From positions 99,297,463-99,361,462 of the forward strand of contig CM043945.1 of NCBI GenBank assembly GCA_014529385.2: a DNA stretch of 64,000 bases, given 5' to 3'. Source of the stretch: Adiantum capillus-veneris (taxonomy: Eukaryota; Streptophyta; Polypodiopsida; Polypodiales; Pteridaceae). Under the pieces are notes generated by a model, which worked only from the letters and a program-made list of their open reading frames with translations, did not search any database and had not been told where the DNA came from. Shown here one piece after another: positions 45,256-48,773 of this stretch. How positions within the stretch are numbered: position 1 is the first letter of the stretch; every line of letters starts with the position of its first letter. The translations under genes and the position numbers were made by a program.

Positions 45256-45445
45256 GTGTGTCTATCTACATTGGGTATGGATAGTTATCATGCTTGTAAC
45301 CGGGGCCTCCATATTGGAAAATGCATATTTGATCTCATTACAGGTGGTTACAGTGGATGGCTGTGAAAACTTGACAAATTGTCCGCGTGAGGTCGATGAT
45401 GTTGAGGCAGTTATGGCCGGCAAGCCATGGCCACTTGCAATGTAG
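1266..45445 (+). CDS. PEPD: Xaa-Pro dipeptidase (prolidase), C-terminal part, nine exons spread over 44 kb
   Basis: Prolidase is a cytosolic M24 metallopeptidase that cleaves dipeptides with C-terminal proline or hydroxyproline. The visible exons are 1266-1308, 1631-1714, 1979-2020, 23777-23847, 24396-24449, 24518-24623, 24702-24770, 44994-45137 and 45344-45445. All join in one frame at GT-AG borders. Motifs appear in family order: [22 protein letters not shown] with DSDITCSFP (two metal-binding Asp), [11 protein letters not shown] (metal-binding His), [20 protein letters not shown] (Glu ligand) and GGVRLEDDV (last Glu ligand), ending KPWPLAM and a TAG stop. All five expected metal ligands are therefore present. 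Roughly the first 250 residues are missing and should lie upstream. Two introns, of 21.8 and 20.2 kb, are filled with retrotransposons; the others are 68-548 bases. The gene looks intact; expression is not shown. Confidence 0.93.
2087..2187. repeat. 33-bp direct repeat flanking a 35-bp insert, at the 3' edge of LINE LN-1
   Basis: The same 33 bases occur at 2087-2119 and 2155-2187. They are separated by 35 bases made of a C tract, CA repeats and an A/G-rich run. The second copy is immediately followed by LINE sequence. This looks like a long target-site or microhomology duplication made during retrotransposition. Confidence 0.8.
2186..3160 (-). pseudogene. LINE ORF2 endonuclease domain, LN-1
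   Basis: This is an apurinic/apyrimidinic-like endonuclease domain, which nicks target DNA before reverse transcription. Visible motifs are [31 protein letters not shown] (catalytic Asp and Asn), [12 protein letters not shown] and [10 protein letters not shown] (terminal His). The start near 3160, with the ACTCAGGATAGCGGCGTGG-type N-terminus, matches the WNCNGS opening of the sister copies. One stop near 2657 separates the two halves. Confidence 0.82.
2188..4640 (-). mobile_element. LINE copy LN-1: ORF1 and endonuclease part of ORF2, 3' part missing
   Basis: This non-LTR retrotransposon lies in the 21.8-kb prolidase intron. Reading on the minus strand, a GC-rich 5' region (about 4640-4290) is followed by ORF1 (about 4210-3197) and the AP-endonuclease part of ORF2 (about 3160-2188). 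ORF2 then stops abruptly, so the reverse transcriptase and 3' UTR are absent. The copy has several stops and frameshifts and is dead. Its 5' end abuts the CT-type tail of LN-2. It belongs to the same family as LN-2 to LN-6. Confidence 0.85.
3197..4210 (-). pseudogene. LINE ORF1 protein (coiled coil plus nucleic-acid-binding C-terminal domain), LN-1
   Basis: LINE ORF1 proteins bind element RNA and act as nucleic-acid chaperones. The N-terminal part is highly charged and heptad-like, predicted coiled coil (3650-4210). The middle holds the family motif RALHVRVTG (around 3560). The C-terminal part holds [20 protein letters not shown] and the ending [17 protein letters not shown] (3197-3463), shared with LN-4, LN-5 and LN-6. 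In-frame stops near 4038 and 3650, and a shift near 3466, break the frame. Confidence 0.8.
4645..5307 (-). mobile_element. LINE copy LN-2, 3' end and RT C-terminus, part 1
   Basis: Minus-strand reading gives the C-terminal part of LINE ORF2 ([17 protein letters not shown] and [13 protein letters not shown]) followed by the 3' UTR. The UTR ends with the family motif GGTC-CATAGGTCA, TTTCATTTCATT and a (CT)n tail at 4640-4652. The coding part stops at 5308, where an LTR element is inserted, and resumes at 8681. LN-2 and LN-1 lie head to tail across the CT tail. Confidence 0.85.
5699..7180 (+). repeat. Left arm of palindrome: full LTR-X, plus orientation
   Basis: This LTR runs from TCACTAGCGTGTGAC to GGCTGGTTTCA. 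It contains the shared core AATAAAGAAATACCGAAAGG near 6970. It is inverted relative to 7203-8680 and matches it almost base for base. Confidence 0.88.
7203..8680 (-). repeat. Right arm of palindrome: full LTR-X, minus orientation
   Basis: This is the reverse complement of 5699-7180. It is also the parent of the direct copy at 5313-5699 and of the truncated copy at 34774-35600. It starts and ends TG...CA as LTRs do. Confidence 0.88.
8681..8792 (-). mobile_element. LINE LN-2, part 2 (ORF2 C-terminal zinc-finger region)
   Basis: This continues LN-2 across the LTR-X insertion: one GCAGT duplication is followed by the C-terminal Cys/His segment seen in LN-3 and LN-6 as RLCH..[17 protein letters not shown]. 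It ends where the tail of LN-3 begins. Confidence 0.8.
8793..8860. repeat. (AG)34 microsatellite, the (CT)n tail of LINE LN-3
   Basis: A perfect 68-base AG tract directly follows (in minus orientation) the TTTCATTTCAT end of LN-3. It reads as the 3' simple-repeat tail of that LINE rather than an independent microsatellite. Confidence 0.85.
8861..10880 (-). mobile_element. LINE copy LN-3: reverse transcriptase, C-terminal domain and 3' UTR; 5' truncated
   Basis: In minus orientation this 5'-truncated LINE starts inside the RT domain ([18 protein letters not shown], 10880-10800). It continues through [18 protein letters not shown], the catalytic [14 protein letters not shown] (near 10530) and [12 protein letters not shown]. 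Next come degraded connecting sequence, the terminal zinc-finger-like segment (near 9500), the 3' UTR with GGTCTCATAGGTCATTTTGG (near 8900) and a CT tail. Stops and frameshifts make it non-functional. It is inserted at the truncated edge of LN-2. Confidence 0.88.
10274..10880 (-). pseudogene. LINE reverse-transcriptase fragment (LN-3)
   Basis: This is the RT palm domain of a non-LTR retrotransposon. The first catalytic Asp is in FVDFRKAFD, block 4 is KQGCPLSP, and the paired catalytic Asp are in [10 protein letters not shown] frameshift near 10540 separates the two halves. The family-specific SDSPEGM(Q/H)RHLD motif recurs in LN-6. Confidence 0.85.
10881..11759 (-). mobile_element. Probable 3' LTR region of Copia-1 with AG tract and a Gypsy RT sliver
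   Basis: In minus orientation a purine tract (AAAGGGGG) is followed by TGTTAAGAGTTC at about 11749, the expected junction of internal region and 3' LTR for Copia-1. The segment to the left contains a 65-base AG tract (11206-11270), a second AG tract (11393-11417) and a TATA-like ATATATAGG near 11340. It also contains a stretch (about 11440-11545) that translates on the minus strand as [19 protein letters not shown], a Gypsy RT signature. The outer LTR limit is uncertain. Confidence 0.45.
11206..11270. repeat. (AG)n microsatellite, 65 bases
   Basis: Uninterrupted AG repeat inside the probable Copia-1 LTR region. The RERERE and SLSLSL translations across it are not genes. Confidence 0.95.
12270..12797 (-). 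pseudogene. Copia-1 reverse transcriptase fragment
   Basis: This is the Copia RVT_2 domain, N-terminal part: [44 protein letters not shown] and the first catalytic Asp region [19 protein letters not shown]. The usual C-terminal half with YVDD is missing. The remaining sequence jumps to LRYLNATNS and a degraded RNase H end. Confidence 0.85.
13131..13770 (-). pseudogene. Copia-1 integrase fragment
   Basis: The integrase core shows [28 protein letters not shown] (second catalytic Asp) and [19 protein letters not shown] (catalytic Glu). Upstream is [11 protein letters not shown], the second half of the HHCC zinc-binding region. A frameshift lies near 13560. The 5' part reads [10 protein letters not shown], which continues LWHKRLGHM from 21731-21793 when the E2 insertion is removed. 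Confidence 0.85.
13776..14503 (+). repeat. E2 5' LTR
   Basis: It starts CGTCACAAAC (expected TGTAACAAAC) and ends CTCGTGCTACA. It contains the core AATATAAAGAAATACCGAAA near 14336 and GACGTGG repeats. It pairs with 21029-21725. Confidence 0.8.
14504..15130 (+). pseudogene. E2 gag remnant
   Basis: This is degraded sequence related to the E1 gag. The segment near 14720-14820 resembles the E1 block [12 protein letters not shown], and that near 14950-15060 resembles [20 protein letters not shown] of E1. The frame is broken many times, so no protein is expected. Confidence 0.65.
15659..15870 (+). repeat. Three tandem copies of a 71-bp unit in the E2 3' non-coding region
   Basis: Units start at 15659, 15730 and 15801, each beginning CCTTATTGG and ending GGAATGAGACT. 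The corresponding position of E1 (about 38550-38660) carries a different short tandem repeat. Confidence 0.85.
16577..17690 (+). pseudogene. Copia-2 Gag and protease region
   Basis: Translation starts at ATG 16577 (MAAPAAHGF), meets a TAG at 16695, then is open from 16718 to about 17690. Gag shows the UBN2-type pattern ([29 protein letters not shown]). The zinc knuckle [14 protein letters not shown] has Trp in place of the last Cys, so it is probably non-functional. The retropepsin motif is [12 protein letters not shown]. The frame changes near 17680. Confidence 0.85.
17692..18767 (+). pseudogene. Copia-2 integrase region
   Basis: [15 protein letters not shown] and [10 protein letters not shown] form the HHCC zinc-binding domain. 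HTDICGPQ gives the first catalytic Asp, DNGGEF the second, and [14 protein letters not shown] the Glu. Downstream, [11 protein letters not shown] and [13 protein letters not shown] are typical of the Copia integrase C-terminus. Frameshifts near 18165 and 18330 break the frame. Confidence 0.85.
18842..20660 (+). pseudogene. Copia-2 reverse transcriptase and RNase H
   Basis: The RVT_2 domain shows [28 protein letters not shown] and [12 protein letters not shown], followed by a TAG at 19583, then YVDDLIFSG (catalytic). RNase H shows [18 protein letters not shown] and [10 protein letters not shown]; the end reads [12 protein letters not shown]. Stops near 19583 and 19880 and a shift near 20330 inactivate it. 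Confidence 0.87.
20657..21018 (+). repeat. Copia-2 probable 3' LTR
   Basis: It begins TGTTAGAGTTACATC just after the purine run GAGAGGGGG. It contains TATATATGC near 20887 and ends in a CT-rich stretch before E2 LTR sequence resumes. Without a partner LTR the end is approximate. Confidence 0.6.
21731..21793 (-). pseudogene. Copia-1 gag-pre-integrase sliver between two insertions
   Basis: Minus-strand reading: [20 protein letters not shown] and GHM, the Copia HHCC domain start. It is bounded on the left by E2 and on the right by the LTR-Y insertion. Confidence 0.85.
21794..22296 (+). mobile_element. Solo LTR of family Y inserted in Copia-1
   Basis: It starts TGTCAGAAAC and ends CAAGTCTGTTACA. 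The end matches the terminus of the LTR at 57256. It contains the shared core (AATATAAAAGAAATATTGAA near 22121) and GACGTGG motifs. No internal region or partner LTR is adjacent, so it is probably a solo LTR. A clear target duplication was not seen. Confidence 0.7.
22297..22800 (-). pseudogene. Copia-1 protease to gag-pre-integrase region
   Basis: Minus-strand reading gives [36 protein letters not shown] and [19 protein letters not shown], the conserved stretch between retropepsin and integrase of Copia elements. Acidic, Lys-rich sequence precedes it. Gag further right (to about 22930) is poorly preserved. Confidence 0.75.
22930..23776 (+). other. Intronic sequence without a recognised gene
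   Basis: This is the end of the 21.8-kb prolidase intron. It holds a C tract followed by A at 23245-23260 and no recognisable coding domain. Its last bases (TTTTTCAG) form the acceptor of prolidase exon d. Confidence 0.6.
23777..24770 (+). CDS. PEPD: Prolidase exons d-g (23777-23847, 24396-24449, 24518-24623, 24702-24770)
   Basis: Exon d encodes [19 protein letters not shown] and ends two bases into the Lys codon at CATAA|GTAAGT. Exon e encodes [18 protein letters not shown] with split codons at both ends. Exon f carries the [16 protein letters not shown] segment with the metal-binding His. Exon g encodes [15 protein letters not shown] and ends ATG|GTCTCT, where the donor runs directly into a CT microsatellite. 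The introns between these exons are 548, 68 and 78 bases. Confidence 0.93.
24771..24861 (+). repeat. (CT)n(GT)n microsatellite starting at a prolidase splice donor
   Basis: The tract begins with the GT of the exon-g donor (ATG|GTCTCT), runs as CT to about 24816 and then GT to 24861. The ORF1-only fragment O1 follows within 25 bases. Confidence 0.95.
24882..25229 (+). mobile_element. ORF1-only LINE derivative, 5'-truncated copy (O1)
   Basis: It carries only the last ~55 codons of an ORF1 ([17 protein letters not shown] ... [17 protein letters not shown], stop at 25050-25052), a short 3' UTR containing GGTCCTATATGACCTCCGAG, and a CT tail (25195-25229). It is homologous to the end of the full copy that follows. 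Insertion is on the plus strand, downstream of a CT/GT tract. Confidence 0.8.
25230..26501 (+). mobile_element. ORF1-only LINE derivative, apparently full-length copy (O2)
   Basis: It starts directly after the CT tail of O1 with GTTTAGGGTTCGCGAG. A GC-rich leader of about 380 bases precedes one intact ORF (25609-26325). A short 3' UTR with GGTCCCATGGGTCATATTTG (26430-26450) leads into a (CTAT)n(CT)n tail at 26469-26501. No endonuclease or reverse transcriptase is present. I infer a non-autonomous element mobilised by the LINE family described here. Confidence 0.78.
25609..26325 (+). CDS. Intact ORF1-like protein of the non-autonomous element O2 (238 aa)
   Basis: This is a single open frame from ATG to TAG. 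Residues about 20-90 are heptad-rich, predicted coiled coil ([19 protein letters not shown]). Residues about 100-180 resemble the RNA-binding fold of L1-type ORF1 proteins ([40 protein letters not shown]). Residues 180-235 form the C-terminal domain ([32 protein letters not shown]), homologous to LINE ORF1 endings [16 protein letters not shown] in LN-1, LN-5 and LN-6. The likely role is RNA binding and chaperoning of its own transcript. It is the only uninterrupted retroelement ORF of this type in the window. Confidence 0.8.
   Translation: MTTPKTPSRIRPSFAAVVAAPSKLDRITKLQTALDRVLEENLELKSRLRKLEERFDSMDDLATDKVKEVEAKVNQAHSTTITEVQACVTKELCERRLREENALKVHIGGLPPPWCTVEDSLEEAITKLNDILEPINIKPETVAWINDTHRHVRPEHCVLTFKDKEERVKLLRQSHLLKGTKLWITEELTTNQLKIKKDELKKMSEARKQGKWAVYRGGKTIIQEFRTPKEALPSTAPP
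26733..27147 (+). repeat. Copia-type LTR
   Basis: It starts TGTTGTGG and ends GGCATTACA. Typical parts are a TATA box in GCCTATATAAGGCC (near 26971), a CT-rich stretch after it and a primer-binding site three bases past the end. No polyprotein follows, so most of the element is lost. Confidence 0.7.
27151..27165 (+). promoter_or_regulatory. Initiator-Met tRNA primer-binding site of the LTR element
   Basis: TGGTATCAAAGCTCT matches the plant Copia primer-binding consensus TGGTATCAGAGC with one change and lies three bases after the LTR end. Confidence 0.75.
27166..28255 (+). other. Unrecognised intronic sequence, GC-rich in the middle
   Basis: This segment follows the LTR and primer-binding site. 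27360-28060 is cytosine-rich with many short open frames in all phases, none resembling a known domain. It may be a leader or captured sequence of the LTR element, but I cannot identify it. Confidence 0.4.
28256..28641 (-). mobile_element. LINE copy LN-4, part 1 (ORF2 C-terminus)
   Basis: Minus-strand reading: [35 protein letters not shown] and [19 protein letters not shown], the ORF2 tail of the LINE family. The usual 3' UTR and tail are not evident at the left edge. It is interrupted on the right by Gypsy G1. Confidence 0.8.
28642..28922 (-). repeat. G1 3' LTR (281 bp)
   Basis: It shares the blocks ACCCACCGACTTATTAA, CCATCTCGTGGCGACCTGCC and GGTTAGTGGTTGRCACAGCC with 35746-35997. A short stretch present here and absent in the partner shows indel divergence. 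Confidence 0.85.
29227..30583 (-). pseudogene. G1 integrase and C-terminal chromodomain
   Basis: The integrase shows the zinc-binding start ([27 protein letters not shown]) and the core ([43 protein letters not shown]). [16 protein letters not shown] and [16 protein letters not shown] are the usual Gypsy integrase tail. 29227-29451 encodes a chromodomain ([19 protein letters not shown]), which in chromoviruses guides insertion to chromatin. A shift near 29940 and a deletion in the core inactivate it. Confidence 0.85.
30532..31490 (-). pseudogene. G1 reverse transcriptase and RNase H
   Basis: The RT portion shows [30 protein letters not shown] and [12 protein letters not shown] (the YDDM block, normally YxDD). 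About 30 residues after HLTE are missing. The RNase H portion shows [38 protein letters not shown] and [14 protein letters not shown]. Several frameshifts are visible. Confidence 0.85.
31978..32415 (-). pseudogene. G1 protease (retropepsin-like) with DPRA active-site variant
   Basis: Minus-strand reading gives [18 protein letters not shown], aligning with the retropepsin active site D(S/T)GA, and about 100 residues later [17 protein letters not shown]. The active-site Ser/Thr is Pro and the Gly is Arg. The frame is interrupted near 32225. Compare [11 protein letters not shown] in E1. Confidence 0.7.
32505..34773 (+). mobile_element. LINE copy LN-5 (ORF1 plus endonuclease), plus strand, inserted in G1
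   Basis: This is the only copy of the LINE family on the plus strand. ORF1 runs from about 32547 to 33600 with shifts near 32905 and stops near 33095 and 33212. ORF2 starts at 33631 (MATWNCNGS) and is open to 34773 apart from one shift near 33868. The endonuclease is the best preserved in the window. The copy stops at 34773 where LTR-X sequence begins, so RT and 3' UTR are missing. Confidence 0.85.
33214..33600 (+). pseudogene. LN-5 ORF1 C-terminal domain
   Basis: An open frame of 128 codons carries [47 protein letters not shown] and the ending [19 protein letters not shown]. It stops at TGA, 30 bases before the ORF2 start. The upstream coiled-coil part (32654-33210) is out of frame in places. 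Confidence 0.82.
33631..34774 (+). pseudogene. LN-5 ORF2 AP endonuclease domain
   Basis: Catalytic motifs are in order: WNCNGS (Asn), VFFSETHQ (Glu), [15 protein letters not shown] (Asp, Asn), [13 protein letters not shown] and [13 protein letters not shown] (Asp, His). After the nuclease, the linker contains [16 protein letters not shown] and then ends. One frameshift near 33868, between FIEY and [15 protein letters not shown], is the only break. Confidence 0.87.
34774..35600 (-). mobile_element. Truncated LTR-X copy
   Basis: It matches 7258-8060 of the palindrome arm in the same orientation, including AACCTGCAAAAATACACAGC, GGGCTACTTGCCCTTTGAATC and GCAAGAGGCTCTTGCCTC. The beginning (first ~55 bases) and the far end are missing. 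It lies between LN-5 and the G1 LTR. Confidence 0.8.
35746..35997 (-). repeat. G1 5' LTR (252 bp)
   Basis: Partner of 28642-28922, ending CCTCATGACA. No primer-binding site was recognised next to it, consistent with rearrangement of the neighbouring internal region. Confidence 0.82.
35998..37649 (-). mobile_element. LINE LN-4, part 2 (endonuclease; RT core deleted)
   Basis: 37445-37040 encodes endonuclease motifs ([29 protein letters not shown]) and 36920-36730 the following linker ([18 protein letters not shown]). The palm region with YADD is absent: linker sequence passes directly into RT-distal sequence at about 36700-36000. It is bounded on the right by the CTTGC duplication of E1. Confidence 0.8.
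37650..38437 (-). repeat. E1 3' LTR with telomere-like repeats
   Basis: 788 bases, TATCAC...TTACA in plus orientation (first base pair TA for TG). It contains an AG tract (37726-37752), the core CGCCCCTTTCGGTATTTCTT and many TTAGGG/TTTTAGGG units (38130-38310). Confidence 0.9.
38540..38660. repeat. Tandem repeat (about 40-bp unit) in E1 3' non-coding region
   Basis: AAGGAGTTAGCTKCTCCT recurs three times, separated by TTTTGATC-type spacers. Each unit contains a short inverted repeat AGGAG...CTCCT. Confidence 0.75.
39361..39978 (-). CDS. E1 zinc knuckle plus retropepsin-like protease
   Basis: The frame carries [15 protein letters not shown], a CCHC zinc knuckle (C-x2-C-x4-H-x4-C), then a variable Pro-rich linker. 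The retropepsin fold shows [13 protein letters not shown] (active-site Asp; Pro where Ser or Thr is usual) and later [14 protein letters not shown], the conserved Gypsy protease end. It ends with [10 protein letters not shown] and a stop 924 bases before the LTR. It must be expressed by fusion to Gag across a +1 shift near 40010, or the shift is a mutation. Confidence 0.82.
   Translation of the reverse strand: MTPQQRDTLLQEGRCFGCFQTGHNHSNCPKRTDRPEGPTPAPSVDRTPAPPPAKRARSAIGLVPDIYGIRLESTNELCRTYGKVNGFKALIFFDPGATENFIHPEFLKQMHFDYDAEGGEIEAELATGQTQKVVPLIGALPVTIQDYHGKADFHIMKLGNCDVLLGMPWHDKNDATLQVRNGTITVMQKDKQVVLKVRLSEQKPE
40001..40984 (-). CDS. E1 Gag protein
   Basis: This is a retrotransposon gag of Gypsy type, forming the particle that packages RNA. 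I choose the ATG at 40984 (MDSAEYLQF), the first Met after the primer-binding site; the open frame itself extends back to 41350 through the primer-binding site into the LTR. A Pro-rich linker with a run of about ten prolines (near 40680) and a Tyr-rich patch precede the retrotrans_gag core: [33 protein letters not shown] and [14 protein letters not shown]. The frame is open for 328 codons and ends KFSRVS. The protease frame follows in the +1 phase. It is intact apart from that shift. Confidence 0.85.
   Translation of the reverse strand: MDSAEYLQFLLNELHDILLRHPQQNLPMLQSFQQFLNFMLPPLLPQVVPPPPAPESTRASNWQPSQPSVPIGGVFRNMVQPSDPDPVQPPLPPPLPPPPPPPPPGYNGWSPYGYPYYPYSAYAPNQPKDFKDGGTTIKFFTFSGVKDRKKALQFLQQFDNIYALGNYTEESKISRAAGFLKDNAMQWWSSIATQPHAPRTWQAFKTVFARSYMTSMFEVRILAEWGNLKMLAIETMDEYNQRFLDVYLPVSFRSVPLEAQCERYTIGLPSPLQEYCLSKQVSTMQELMDHAAVGYKLMKGKLEFTTEEAQATNHNSRQQRTKFSRVS
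41182..41193 (-). promoter_or_regulatory. E1 primer-binding site (initiator-Met tRNA)
   Basis: On the minus strand TGGTATCAGAGC lies one base after the 5' LTR end. It is the exact plant consensus. Confidence 0.92.
41195..42009 (-). repeat. E1 5' LTR with telomere-like repeats
   Basis: 815 bases, TGTCAC...TTACA in plus orientation. It has the same order of blocks as the 3' LTR: AG tract, shared core, AAAAGCTTTT-rich repeats and TTAGGG units (41670-41875). It carries a few indels relative to its partner. Confidence 0.9.
42010..42483 (-). mobile_element. LINE LN-4, part 3 (ORF1 end and ORF2 start)
   Basis: Minus-strand reading gives the end of ORF1 ([37 protein letters not shown]) and the start of ORF2 ([35 protein letters not shown]). 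It is 5' truncated at about 42483, ten bases from an AG tract. Confidence 0.83.
42494..42513. repeat. (AG)n tract at the 5' edge of LN-4
   Basis: Twenty-base AG repeat, that is CT on the LINE strand, directly upstream of the LN-4 5' end. Confidence 0.9.
42514..44993 (+). other. Intronic sequence without a recognised gene
   Basis: Last 2.5 kb of the 20.2-kb prolidase intron. Translations in all frames show only short open stretches, none with a domain I recognise. The end GTCTACTTTCAG is the acceptor of exon h. Confidence 0.6.
44994..45445 (+). CDS. PEPD: Prolidase terminal exons h-i (44994-45137, 45344-45445)
   Basis: Exon h (48 codons) starts after CTTTCAG with [10 protein letters not shown] and ends [16 protein letters not shown]; it carries the two metal-ligand glutamates. 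Exon i (33 codons plus TAG) follows CATTACAG with [16 protein letters not shown] and ends AGKPWPLAM. The 206-base intron between them contains an 82-base CT microsatellite (45174-45255). Confidence 0.93.
45174..45255. repeat. (CT)n microsatellite in the last prolidase intron
   Basis: 82-base pure CT tract between exons h and i. No retroelement 3' end adjoins it. Confidence 0.95.
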
Positions 45446-46180
45446 TGCTCTTTTCAAGATGCAATTAGCCCTCTACAATTCTTGTCAATTTTTCAAAGCA
45501 AGAGAAGACTGCCGACCAAATTCTCTACTTAATGGCTGTATGTTCATAATAGTAGCCCTTCATCATCATTATTACAGTTTGTTCTTCTTGATACAGCACG
45601 AGTATGATGCATTTCCCTTTCAACAAGGTGAAGAATGACATGGGCATTCTAAAACAAAACGAAATGCCTTAAATGAAGGGTCCCATTCACTATCTAAAAG
45701 AGGCACACGAAAGTTTGTATGCCCTTCTCCTGTAAGGCATGTTTTAGCATGCCGAGAATATTGTTTACAAGGAAGACAAACCATACAAATTGTGCAGCTC
45801 TAGATACAACAAACTTTGGCAGTGTTCAAACGGGACTCTTTTAGGCATTGTTGTTAAAATATAAAGGTAGAGGCAGGGCATATATATGTCTTTATCGGTT
45901 GCAGAGTTGAGACTACTAATAAGCCCTGAATGTGCTCAATTTTCTCAATGTACCTATATATTGACTGAATATAGCTGCTTGTTTCTGTTAATGTTGTTTC
46001 AAATTGTGATCATCATTTTCAGAACCTACAATTAGCATGCACAATCTGTAGATTACAGCATTGATGTAACACATGCATGTTTTGAACATAGAACTTTGCA
46101 TTGAGTTGTGTTAGTAGCACCTCTGCATGTTTTGGACAGAGAACTTTTGTATGACTCCATAGTAAACAGACACATCAATA
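45446..46180 (+). other. Prolidase 3' flank, presumably including the 3' UTR
   Basis: AT-rich sequence after the prolidase stop. No further exon or repeat element was recognised, and the polyadenylation position cannot be fixed by eye. Confidence 0.5.
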
Positions 46181-46189
46181 CAGCACTTT

Positions 46190-46990
46190 ATTAGTTCTTT
46201 ACACATGACTTAGCCAACTTTGGGATATGGTAAGTAGCTCCACTGTTTGAGACTTCATGCCCATTCAAAGGATTAGAAATGAAGATGGTCACCTTGTTAT
46301 TCTTCAAGATCTTCTCTTCTTGTTACAAGTTATTGATCATATCCTCAAGCTTTGGTGTAGGCTTTCTCTTCGTACGGAAGACTAGCTAATTATAGTCCTA
46401 GTTGTCCCCAAGAGTTTTAAGGAGCATAGCAACCTTGTCATCTTCATTGACAATACACTTCAAATAGACCATTTGTGTAACGATTGATCTCAGCCTATCG
46501 GCAAGGCTCCAATGTTTGTTCATCCCTTCGGGTAGCTCTATTTTGTATTGTGATCAAAGAAGTTGTTTAAAACTGGAAGGATGATCCCCAATGTTTGTTC
46601 ATCCCTTTATAGAGAGCTTCGGTAGCTCTACTTCATGTTGCCTCTCCCACTCCCTTAGGCGTGCCCACACATCATTTGGTTTCATTGCAGAATGTACTTC
46701 AGAGCTTCCAGTCTTGGATGGTAGTTTAACCCTTATAGGAGCATGTCTGGCAAAGAAGAATCAAACAAGTCTGTTGGATACCATGAGCGTGGACATTGGT
46801 TCCCTGGAAAATTTGTCACCTTGTAAGTGATTAGCCAAAATTTTATTTGCAAGGTACCTCTCCGAAGGCAATTAAGCTGCACCCTAAGTTGGTGCACATT
46901 TGTTGCTTCTGGAGGTCAGATTCTCCATCAATTGTGCATGTTGAGATGCTCAGTTGAGGCTACTTTCTTTTTCCTAAAACAGGAAAAAAT
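46190..46990 (-). pseudogene. Copia gag remnant (Copia-3)
   Basis: Minus-strand reading, with several stops, gives VWARLREWERQ, LRSIVTQMVYLKCIVNEDDK and RKPTPKLEDMINNL, which follow the UBN2 gag pattern of Copia elements. To the right, at about 47131-47146, the minus-strand sequence TGGTGCTAGAGCTTG resembles a primer-binding site and is preceded by a possible LTR end. Pol is missing. Heavily decayed. Confidence 0.55.
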
Positions 46991-48565
46991 GTAGAACCTT
47001 GACTTTTGGTTTATCAACTTTCTAAGGTGCCTAATAATAATGTGCGAGTTCTAATCATCTAGCATAGATTAATTTAAGGATAAATGGATCAGGACATTAC
47101 TATCACCTACAAGCTCTAGCACCACGTGTTGAAGGTAGAGCTATGGAGGATATGTCGTAACTTAGTCCTAGCTAGTCAAGTGTTAACCAAATCTGATTCA
47201 TAGACAACGTAAATAAGGCAATAAATAGATGACAGTACAACAGAAGGATAATCACATTCGTTATTGAGTGTGTACATGAAGTAGGTTTTTGAAAAGGCTT
47301 GGAGAAAGTACTTGGAACCAGCCAAAGATAGAGACATAGCCCATGCCTCAAGATGTATTCGTCTTCTACCTTACTTGGTTTAGAGCATCTTGCCGCACCT
47401 CATGATTAATGGGGTACTCTTCCATGTATATACTATATGGAATACAAGCATCATAGGCAAAGGTTCCCATAGGCATAAGAAAAAGTGGGCTCAATCCTGA
47501 ACAATACGTGCCAATCCTCTCGACTTAGGCCATTGTGTTACTACTGCTAGACAACTTGCTATTTCAGTATAAAAAATGGACTTTGTTGTGAATCTTATCA
47601 AAGCAAGTGGTAGACATATATTGTGGAGGGCTAAAGACCTTTCATCCCATGGCTGTACCTCAAAGTCGTCCCAAGGGAATTCACCAAGGATTATTGTATT
47701 ATATCATGTGTGTAAGGAAGGGAGGTCATACATGGGAGTTACAAAGCATCATCCAATATAATTGGGTCATTGCTTGAATCACATAGGCGACATATATACT
47801 TATTATTGCTATTGAACCCCATCCGAGATTCGTTGGCCATAAATCTCACATTCTTTGCTCTCTGTCCACCCATGATATCTGTAACGAGGAAGAACTCCAA
47901 GTTTATGCACTCCATGATCTCCTCAGTTAGACATCCATATGGTACATTTATCTCTTTTTTCATGCTAGAGTACTCTATAATCCCATTAGCTAGACATTTG
48001 TATGATGTTGGAGTATATAATCCCCTTAATGAGACATGTCTTTCTCTAATGTTGCAAACTTTGACCAAATTGGGCGAAATATCATAAACCAATCTATAAA
48101 AAGTGCTCTTGATGTAATTGTATTTTTTATTGTGTCATAATCTTTACTCTCCTTGACAACTCACTTGTAACTCTTCTTGAACATCTAGAAGTGTTGTCAC
48201 ATATACTTCTTGTGTAGTGGCTTCTATTGGTAACCTTTTACTCTTAGTGGTCACCACTTTGGGCTCTCATGTGTCTATGATAGTATCTCCTTTGGTCTCC
48301 CTAGATGTGCGCATAATTGCCCATGCAGCTCCACACCACCATATTTAACTTTGTATATACATTTCATAGATCGTGAGTACGTATTCCTTAAGTCTTGCCA
48401 TGAATGCGAACATGGTTATCGTTGTCTCTCTCTTTTGGCCTCAATGTAGACTTATACGACTCTTGCATATACAATCTTGAATGCATGTATCCATGTAGAT
48501 CATTGGTAAGGAAAATAGGCTCTATGCTTAGCAATACCCTCTTCTACGTTTTTCTTGATAGCCTC

Positions 48566-48773
48566 CACCCATGCATCCCTCTTGACATCATTCTTCTCTT
48601 CAAGGCTTTCATTTATCACCTTGATTAACTACTCTTTGATAGAATGGGTGTTTTCCTCAATGATTTCTTCACCCATGCATCCCTCTTGGCATCATTCTTC
48701 TCTTCAAGGCTTTCATTTATCACCTTGATTAACTACTCTTTGATAGAATGGGTGTTTGCCTCGATGATTTCTC
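48566..48773. repeat. 104-bp tandem duplication
   Basis: CACCCATGCATCCCTCTTG begins both units, at 48566 and 48670, and ~85 bases of each agree almost perfectly, diverging only at their ends. Confidence 0.85.

Noticed and set aside
47739-48092. 117-codon minus-strand frame between the genes
   Set aside because: A weak hint of a Gypsy-protease-like stretch (VPYGCLTEEIMECINLEF) is not enough for a call.
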